Shown here piece by piece: positions 56,601-64,000 of a DNA stretch of 64,000 nucleotides. The position numbers were made by a program, and so were the translations under genes. Position 1 is the stretch's first letter; each line of letters starts with the position of its first letter. Source of the stretch: Amaranthus tricolor (Eukaryota > Streptophyta > Magnoliopsida > Caryophyllales > Amaranthaceae); contig NC_080047.1 in NCBI RefSeq assembly GCF_026212465.1, positions 42,752,059-42,816,058 on the forward strand, given 5' to 3'. The notes under the pieces are model-generated. The model made no database searches and had not been told where the DNA came from. It was given only the letters and a program-made list of their open reading frames with translations.

Positions 56601-58796
56601 TTAGTTTTAACCCATATTTTCATATGTTAAAAGTCCTTCTAAATACCTATTCTCACTTTGGTCAGGCCAAACCCCCTCCAGGCTCCAAAGACAAAACATG
56701 AGCCTTGTACCCAAAAACAAGAACTACATAACTATTAAAAAGATACAGATTGAAAATCATTTATATTGTGCTTAAAAGGATTTTCTTTTCACTCTTTTGT
56801 TAAGGATAATTTTTTTTTTCTTATCCAACCTTACTTTCAATCAAATTAAGGAGGAGCTGCTCTTGTAAGAAATTGTCTTAATTTATTATGACAACCTCAA
56901 AATAAGAAATTCATATACTAATAATTTGTATTATTAGACTATTTAACCCAAATATAAAATGGGTCTTACGGTGAGATCATGCTAGAATTTGTGAAAAGGA
57001 AAACTGAAAATAGTACTTCCTCCGTTCCGAAATACTTGCTTAATAATGAATATCGACATTATTCATTGTTCAAGCTTATCGTATATATTGCAGCTAATAT
57101 GTAAGAAAAAACATAGTCAAATAAAATCTTGTTTAAATCATCTAAACTTACATAATAATATAATATCAAAACTAACTATATGGGTGTTACATTCGGGTGA
57201 TCGAGTCGGTTTCGGACAGATGTCATTCGGTTCAGTTGTATTTCAGATCGGTCATTTTTCGGATGCGTATTACGGCGGGTCACACTCGGGTCAGGTAGGT
57301 TACTCACGGTTCAGTTGAAGTTGAGCTATGACTCTATGAGGTTAGCATCTGTTCGGTATCAATTGAAGTTCGTGTCGAGTAGTCAATCGGTCTCGAACTG
57401 TCATTGGTTAATAATTAGTCGGTTTTACCGGGTATAGATCGAATTCGGGTATTATTTTCCAGTAGAATTCGACTACGAATTTATAATTAATATAGATCGA
57501 GTCAATATCAGATTAAGTTGTTCGCATTTGTTAATTGCTGATAACATTCCCCTTAGTTAAAGGGATATAGTTAAAATACAAATCAGTTAATAATTATTAC
57601 TTTGTTACTTTTACTTGTTTGACTATAAATTAAAATTAAAGTTTTATCATTTTTCATCTAAATTGATTAAAAATAGTTAAATAAACATTGACCATTGATT
57701 ATTAACTCTAAATATATAAAACCATGTATAAAATTTAATTAATTAAAATTTCTATTACTTTATTAGATTAACTAATAAGATGATTGAATATTAGTCGATC
57801 ATACCTCTATGTTAAAAATTGGTTCAAGTTTATGGCATTTCGATTAAAAATTTGTTCGGGTTAAGTCGATTTTAGCCGGATCAAGTTCGATTTTGAGCAT
57901 GATTCAGGTCGGTTAACGGTTATATGTCGATTATAAAAATCGGTCGCAGTTCGGGTTCGATTTTACAATTCTTGGTCGTAAATCGGTTCGGACACAACTT
58001 TGATTCGATAAACCTAAAAAAGAACCATATTTTCGGATTGGTTAACTTTCGATTTTGGTTCGGATCATATTTGAACAGCTTTAGCTAACTATAATAGGCA
58101 AAAAAATTGGCAAAGAAACCATAACTACAAACCTGAAAAAGAAGTTGGAGGCAAAGGGGGCTCATACTCCAAATGATGAAAAGTAACTTTAGGAGGATCA
58201 CGTGGTGCAAGATAAGAAAGCCTATCATGAACCGGAACAACATCAAGCTCAAGTCCTCTAACAAGCCTTCCCCATGATTTTATAAAATGTAAATGAGAAA
58301 CCCCATCCGCAACATGGTGATGTTGTGCAAACCCAAGACATACACTCCCACACTTAAACCTAGTAAGTTGAACTAACAACAAAGGGAACGATGACAACCC
58401 TTTCGAATAGTCGCAACTCGGGAACATCAGCTTTCCAAGTTGCGACTCAGGGTTCGAGTAATCCTTGCCGAATTCCGCAAGTGTTTGCGAGGCTTCGGCC
58501 ACGACAAACATTGCCCCTTCAGCGTTACAATCGATTTCATAACGACCGTTTTCGTCGTTAAATGTTAGTCTTCCGGCCATTGGATAAAAATAGACTAAAG
58601 CTTCACTAAGAGCTTCTTTCATTGTTTTTGTGTCAAAAAAATTGGTTTTTGTGTTTGGATGATGGTAGACGAAAAGAACTTGAGTATGAGAGTAAGGAGT
58701 GCGAATAATCATGTCTAGTTTTGATAGCCAAAGCCTCCCTTTGGGAGTCTCCTTTGATGGGGTTACCATCATGGATTCCTTCACTTCAATACTCAT
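53601..58796 (-). CDS. BAHD acyltransferase, HCT/HQT-like
   Basis: BAHD enzymes move an acyl group from CoA to an alcohol or amine. The HCT group uses p-coumaroyl-CoA or caffeoyl-CoA with shikimate or quinate in the phenylpropanoid pathway, in the cytosol. Exon 1 is 58,796-58,133 and exon 2 is 54,259-53,601, giving 440 residues (HCT is about 433). The catalytic HxxxD is at H160-D164 within QHHHVADG, and the structural DFGWG is at 387-391. The N-terminus EVKESMMVTPSKETPKGRLW and FYPMAGRL fit HCT-like proteins. One intron at this position is usual for HCT genes; here it is 3.87 kb and full of MITEs. Substrate cannot be fixed from sequence, and spermidine or quinate transferases remain possible. 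Confidence 0.9.
54326..54562. mobile_element. Stowaway-like MITE in the HCT intron
   Basis: Starts CTCTCTCTTATTCACC and ends AAATTGGAGGGAG, flanked by TA on both sides, about 237 bp. Confidence 0.75.
55068..55339. mobile_element. Stowaway-like MITE, copy 2, in the HCT intron
   Basis: TTCCCTCCTATTCAGCTTAT to TAAGGTGAATAGGAGGAAG, flanked by TA. It is the inverse-orientation partner of the MITE at 45,424-45,695. Confidence 0.88.
55431..55760. mobile_element. Possible MITE in the HCT intron
   Basis: A CTCCTCTCCCTTACGGACGA start and a CGCTTAAGGACGAATAGAG end give weak inverted similarity, AT-rich inside. A related end, GGGGACGGATGGAG, lies at about 55,878-55,891. Confidence 0.45.
57190..58060 (+). 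repeat. TCGGTTCGG-rich degenerate repeat in the HCT intron
   Basis: Many short variants of TCGGTTCGG, TTCGGGT and GGTCGGTT are scattered over about 900 bp in an otherwise AT-rich intron, with no gene. They are denser at 57,190-57,480 and 57,830-58,060. Confidence 0.55.
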
Positions 58797-58930
58797 TGTT
58801 GTCTTTTGTTTTGAGACAAATTTTTATTTTCTTGTGATGAATGGAGTATATTTGTATTTCTAAGTTTGAGTTCTATATATATATATATATATATACATAT
58901 TTTTTTATATATATATATATATAAAGTTGG
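58797..58930. repeat. TA microsatellites just upstream of the HCT-like start codon
   Basis: TA runs at about 58,876-58,895 and 58,907-58,922 lie 80-130 bp before the ATG, in the likely 5' UTR or core promoter. A possible frame through them is an artefact of the repeat. Confidence 0.85.
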
Positions 58931-59612
58931 AGCTAAGGTTTGGACACTCAATACACATATTATTAAATAAAAGGGACTCTTGGTGAGACTATCTCTATTG
59001 AACAAAGTAATATATATTTAAATATTAAAATGATTATTTTTAATTTTTAAGTGATTAATTAGAGAAATTGACTAATTAAAGTGATCACTTACAAGAAAAA
59101 CTAATATCAATATTGTTAATTACTAAGGGTTTATTTGACAAATAACTACTTATCGGAATTGTTAATTGGTTTCACAAAATGAAAGTATAGACTAATTTGC
59201 TAACTACTATTATTGTAAATACTTTTTGACTTTTAGTATTTATTTTAAAAATGATAAAATATTAAAAATCAATACATAAATTACTCATAATAGCTTTAAG
59301 CCATTAAAAGTCATCTTTTCAATTGATTCAAAAATTATTTATAAATTTTTTTTAATTATTTAACCAATTAAAAAGTTAAAATCTCAAAACTAACTAAAAT
59401 GTGATTTGTTAAACATACCTTAAACTACACCTTCTATTATAAATTAGGAACATATACTTAGTTTTAAGCAGGATTTACTGAGAATAATGGTATAATATGA
59501 TATGGTTAGTTTTGAAAGTAAAAAATATTCTATAGATGAAAATTTTTAAAAGTGGTGATGAAAACTTTTTTATCAAACCGATGGAAACATTTTTTTATAA
59601 AAGCAAATATTA

Positions 59613-59932
59613 CTTCCTCCGTTCTGATATTGTTGCTATATTTACATGGGCACGAAAATTAAGAAAAGTGATTGACCTACACTGTAGCTGATTGTTTACT
59701 TTATAGAGTATAGTATTTTATTATTGTTAATTGAAAAAGAAAAAGAAAAAATAGGTTGTTAGGTTACTTTATAGAGTATAGTATAATATTTTATTATAGA
59801 GTATAGAGTAGGATAAAAATCGGAGTAGGTAAAACTTTAAATGATTGTTTTATTACTAAAAATGGAAATGTAACAAGTAATATGAAATGCCAAAAATAAA
59901 AAATATAACGGGTATTATGAAACGGAAGAAAG
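59613..59932. mobile_element. MITE with CTTCCTCCGTTC end, copy 1
   Basis: Starts TA-CTTCCTCCGTTCTGATATTG and ends ATGAAACGGAAGAAAG-TA. It contains GTGATTGACCTACACTGTAG and a repeated TTTATAGAGTATAGTA. The family recurs at 61,931 in the same orientation. Confidence 0.8.
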
Positions 59933-60258
59933 TACAAAATTAAATAAACAAGTACAAAGAAATTAAATAGAAGTACATAAAGATTTAGTTCCTTAGGCTA
60001 AATTACGAAAAGTAGTAAGTACTACATAAGGATTTAGTTAGTTAGGTTATTTATAGTAAAGGTGGGCCCTTTGAAGCGTGTAGTTATATATCTGGCTTGT
60101 ACTTGAAGATGGAAATTGTGATTGAGAAACAAATCTATTCAATACATTAGCGACTAGGAAACGTGGACCTTGTAATAGTTGTATATACTTTACATTTATT
60201 AAAATTCCAAATTTACAAATTTAAAATTCCAACTTCACATTTATTAAAATTATAAATA

Positions 60259-60516
60259 CTTCCTCCGTTTCATATTAATTGTAATATTAGGTCAAATGGT
60301 ACTATTCATTCACTACTCTTCATTTGTGAATTGTTTTTAATTTATAAGTTAAAACATAGTCAAGTGAGATCTTGTTTGATTCGTCTCATTACAAAGATTA
60401 CTAATATCAAATTTTTATAATTTTTTATCATACATAATTAGAAATATTAAGAATTAAATTAGTGCATTGAACTGCGTGAAAAAACAAACATTGCAAGTAA
60501 ATTAAAACGGAGGAAA
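60259..60516. mobile_element. Stowaway-like MITE
   Basis: CTTCCTCCGTTTCATATTAA to AATTAAAACGGAGGAAA, flanked by TA, 258 bp. Confidence 0.8.
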
Positions 60517-60821
60517 TATTACTTTTCATTGGATGGTGTAAAGAGAGTATCGATGATTTATTTAATTAATAATATTTAAAAAATTGTGGCCCATCGTCAA
60601 CTACTAATAGTAAAAAAGGAATAAAATATAATGTTTGTAGGTTTTGAATCTCTAATCAACAATATCATATTCATTGAAAAATATATCACCATCTGAGTTA
60701 CGCTTGACTGATGATCTAATATGAGTTCGTTTTACACTAAAAAAAAGCGAAAAAACAATAAAATAAGCTATGTGTTTAGGTCTTAAGGTTAGAACAATTA
60801 TCTAAATTAATGTTTTGACTA

Positions 60822-61237
60822 CTCCATTTGTTCCATAATGAAGTTTTCATAAAGAATGTTCACGGGTATTATTAAGAAGTACAAAATCTTTCAAATAGTG
60901 GAGATATTATTTTATTGAATAATAAATTTAATGGAGGAAAAGTGGATTCAAAAAATATTAAAAAAAAAGTTAGTGGGAAAAATATAGAGACAACAGGTCC
61001 AAAACTAATAAAAAAAAAATTTTAAATTAGTAGGAAACATGTATGGAACATAAGATTATTATAATGTTAAAATGAAGTTATTGGAAGATATGTGGGAGTC
61101 ATCAGCATTATTAAAATATTAAAATGAGGATGAGCAAAGTTATTTTTGTCCAAAATTTGTGATATAAATGGAAAGATTCTTTATGGGAACAACAAATGAA
61201 ACACTTCGAAATAGAAGTGGGAACTTAACAGAGGGAG
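60822..61237. mobile_element. Stowaway-like MITE
   Basis: CTCCATTTGTTCCATAATGA to GGGAACTTAACAGAGGGAG, flanked by TA, 416 bp, AT-rich, no genes. Confidence 0.7.
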
Positions 61238-61930
61238 TATCAGATACTTATGTAAAACATAATACAACTCGTTTTGTATGAAATCGTCTCACTTTGATAT
61301 GAGTGATATAATTAACTAATTTTTGATCATTTTAAAAATATAGGTAATCACTTTTAACACACTAAATAAACATAATTCAAAACCGAGTCATTTAAGAATC
61401 GGTGAACATAATATTGCGACGTAGACAGTATCATGAACCCTTCACTAAAGGTCTTGTCTTTCAATGCAACAAGATTTCTGTCCCGTTAGTGATAATTAGT
61501 ATTAGGTCAATTACTTGTCTAAAACTAATTAATGAGTCTTAATAATAAAATATTGCTTTCGTTTGAAATATTTAAAATTGATTGTCCATGACATATTAAG
61601 AATATATCATTACCATTTACAAATGTAATGAAACGGAAAAATTAAATTTATGAAAAAAAAAAATTAATGCGACATAATCTAAAATTTTTTATTTCATCAT
61701 TAGAATATCCACATCCTTAAGGTTAAGTTGGGGTTAATTTTTTTGTTAGATTTAGTAATTTTTTAGACGATCTATATAGAAGTAATTTCTTTTTTATATG
61801 ACTATACTTCTATTTTCTATTTTAACTTATTTGTTATATTTTAATATTAAATATCTTAAACATAAATAATAAAATACTATAAAAAGTTGACAATTAAAAT
61901 ATAGTACTCAAATAAAAAACAAATGAAGTA

Positions 61931-62230
61931 CTTCCTCCGTTTCGTTTTAGTTGCTACATTTACGTGGGCACGAGAATTAAGAAAAGTGATTGACCTACAC
62001 TGTAGTTGATTGTTTACTTTATAGAGTATAGTATTTTATTATTGTTAATTGAAAAAGAAAAAGGAAAAATAGGTTGTTAGGTTACTTTATAGAGTATAGT
62101 ATAGTATTTTATTATAGAGTATAGAGTATAAAGTAAGGTAAAAATAGGGGTAAGTAGAACTTTAAATGATTGTTTTATTACTAAAAACGAAAATATAGCA
62201 AGTAATATGAAATTGCAAAAATATAAAATA
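61931..62230. mobile_element. MITE with CTTCCTCCGTTTCG end, copy 2, right end lost
   Basis: Matches 59,613-59,932 for about 290 bp (TGGGCACGAGAATTAAG, TTGACCTACACTGTAGTTGA). The right terminal repeat is not found. A coding-like fragment follows directly. Confidence 0.75.
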
Positions 62231-62253
62231 TCATAGAAAACAATGATAGTTAA

Positions 62254-62389
62254 AGCAAGATCTAAATCAAATTGATAGAGATGACTTTGATCACATTATA
62301 GCTCAATCCTTAGCTTGCATTCATGAGGGAGATCATGGAGAGGTTAGGGGATTGGATTGGCTTGACTTAGAAGCATCGACAGAAGGCAA
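62254..62389 (+). pseudogene. Unidentified coding-like fragment, perhaps a last exon
   Basis: After an AG at about 62,250 a frame reads LKQDLNQIDRDDFDHIIAQS, then LACIHEGDHGEVRGLDWLDL, ending EASTEGK and TAG. The composition is protein-like and GC is higher than in the surroundings. I do not recognise the family. No matching upstream exon was found, so it may be a captured or truncated exon. Confidence 0.3.
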
Positions 62390-63065
62390 ATAGTGGCGGC
62401 CTGACACATCATCCCCCAACAAGGCACCATACTGCTAGAATGAGCACTTGTGGTCAGTATTGTTTAAATGGAGCACTTATTATATTTATTTTGTTCCTTT
62501 GAATTTACACTATAATGTTTAAAAAAGTCTCACATATTTGAGTTACATTGTGCAAACTCAAAGATATAGTGAGTAGTAAGGAATTGAAAATCATAAAGTA
62601 TTTTCTCTGTTTCATTATACTTGTTATATTTCACTTTTTTATGCAAATCACTAAGTTATTCTAATCGATTATATTTTGAGTTATGCAAACCTGATAGAGA
62701 CATGTTTGGTAGGAGGAACACGAAAATCAATGATAGGAATAAAAGAAAAAAAAATGTGCGGTGTTGGTTGAATCAAAGAAATAGATGGCTACATTTTGGA
62801 CAGTAGAGATGTACACGTATCATGTGTAGCTCCCTTGGTTCTGCACTGACCACGCGGAACACGGTACACCGCACACTGTACCGGGCACAACTATAGATAA
62901 ATTTGAAATAATCATAAATGACTATTTGAAAGTGATAAGTTTTACAATTAATTTGTAACCCAGTCGTTAAACATCGTCATTTTCTTTATTTTATCGCCAC
63001 CTCTTAAATAAAATTACGAATTTACTTCTAAATTTTAAAAAATTACAACTTTGTCACCCTCTTAA

Positions 63066-63182
63066 AATTTTTTATTTATACTAATAATAATAATAATAAT
63101 AATAATAATATTTAAAAAAATAAATTAAATATAATAATTAAAAGAAAAATAAAAATTTAATAAAAATAATAATAGCAATCAC

Positions 63183-63217
<35 letters not shown>

Positions 63218-63553
63218 TAATAATAATAATAACTGTGTGACTGAACCGCGGTCTAGCCGCGGTTTTCCTGCGACTGAACCGCGGTTGGCTCGCGGTTTTT
63301 CCTGCGACTGAGTTTTTTATTTTTTACTTTTTTAAATTATTATTAATTTTATTTATATTATTATTGTTATTATTAATATTATTAGTTTTATTTGCAACTG
63401 GGTTTTTTTTTGGTTTTTTTTAAATTATTATTAATTTTATTTATATTATTATTTTTATTATTATTATTTTTTTTTGCTATTATTATTATCATTATTATTA
63501 TTATTAAATTTTTATTTTTTTTTAAATTATTATATTTAGTTTATTTTTTAAAA

Positions 63554-63588
<35 letters not shown>

Positions 63589-63600
63589 TTTTTATAAATT
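63066..63600. repeat. Foldback of TAA/ATT microsatellites around two GC-rich hairpins
   Basis: TAA repeats (63,082-63,112 and 63,187-63,233) face ATT/TTA repeats (63,345-63,390 and 63,455-63,586). Between them, AACCGCGG-TCTAG-CCGCGGTT and AACCGCG-GTTGGCT-CGCGGTT form two hairpins at about 63,245-63,300, each followed by TCCTGCGACTGA. Frames in it encode only Ile/Leu/Phe/Tyr runs and are not genes. Confidence 0.75.
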
Positions 63601-63602
63601 TA

Positions 63603-63939
63603 CTCCCTCCGTTCTTTTTTGATCTTACACTTTGGGTTTTTCACACATATTAAAGAACATAGAATCTTTGGGTTGTAATGGATAGTGTGAAGTAATGATT
63701 GTATTGGAAGTATGAGATTATAGTGGGTATTATTTTAATTAAATAGTAGTGTGAAGTAATGATTGTATTGAAAATATGAGAGAGAAAATAATTATAAATA
63801 AAAGAAAAAGGGTAAATTAAAAGAAACATGAGGGTTTTAAGGGGTAAAAGTGGGATAAAAACTTTCCAAAAATAGAAAGTATTCTTAAGTAGAAGAACTT
63901 ATAAAACTAAGGTGGATGATCAAAAAAAAACGGAGGGAG
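63603..63939. mobile_element. Stowaway-like MITE
   Basis: CTCCCTCCGTTCTTTTTTGA to ATCAAAAAAAAACGGAGGGAG, flanked by TA on both sides, 337 bp. Confidence 0.88.
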
Positions 63940-64000
63940 TAGTTGTTAATTAATTTTTTATTTTTTAGTAATAAATTTTTATTTAATTTAGTTGATAATA

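Noticed and set aside
58793..59005. 70-codon minus-strand frame ahead of the HCT-like gene
   Set aside because: It translates a TA microsatellite (IYIYIY) in the probable leader.
63392..63586. 64-codon hydrophobic frame
   Set aside because: It is a translation of ATT and TTT repeats.

Overview
This window is plant nuclear DNA, almost certainly from a eudicot. The evidence is GT-AG split genes with best matches in plant families (FIS1, augmin subunit 1, proteasome assembly chaperone 3, HCT-type BAHD acyltransferase), Copia and hAT elements, many Stowaway- and Tourist-type MITEs, and plant-type U1 and U5 snRNA genes. The species is not identified; Amaranthaceae/Caryophyllales is only a guess.

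Positions 1 to about 22,970 are a tandem array of spliceosomal snRNA genes and their decayed copies. A 4,772-bp unit is present 2.7 times, nearly identical, and continues past the left edge. Each unit holds a broken U5 copy (A type), two broken U1 pieces, an old inverted LTR, and a U5 gene that looks intact (B type). A more diverged U5 follows at 13,014, then a U5 with an internal duplication (21,765) and a full-length U1 (22,430). The U5 and U1 copies keep a plant snRNA promoter: an Upstream Sequence Element and a TATA box 32-33 bp apart, the Pol II-type spacing.

The array is split by a nested insertion. A minus-strand Copia retrotransposon (13,684-21,477, target duplication CAATA) carries a TTF-type zinc-finger hAT transposon (15,260-18,732, target duplication GTTTGTTG). 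A second, 5'-truncated Copia (about 22,968-26,303) follows on the plus strand, with a 320-bp Tourist-like MITE inside its reverse transcriptase. A solo-LTR-like piece (26,329-26,774) then abuts what looks like the 5' end of a broken, possibly organelle-targeted gene.

From 27.4 to 33.4 kb lie a 1-kb foldback element and a 4-kb element with complex inverted ends. The latter carries a decayed plant mobile domain (PMD) gene and a small GRF zinc-finger ORF. Both of its ends contain repeated 19-bp palindromes.

The gene-bearing part follows: FIS1 (+, 34,162-37,066), AUG1 (-, 37,952-41,458), PAC3 (+, 50,572-52,446) and an HCT-like acyltransferase (-, 53,601-58,796). FIS1/AUG1 and PAC3/HCT are convergent pairs. 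Between the pairs a 3.9-kb solo LTR (target duplication GTATA) sits inside a decayed transposon-like gene, with an inverted partial copy of the same LTR about 1 kb away. The last 5 kb is AT-rich intergenic DNA with several MITEs, one coding-like fragment and a simple-repeat foldback. The four host genes act in unrelated processes (mitochondrial/peroxisomal fission, microtubule nucleation, proteasome assembly, phenylpropanoid acylation), and nothing suggests a functional cluster among them.
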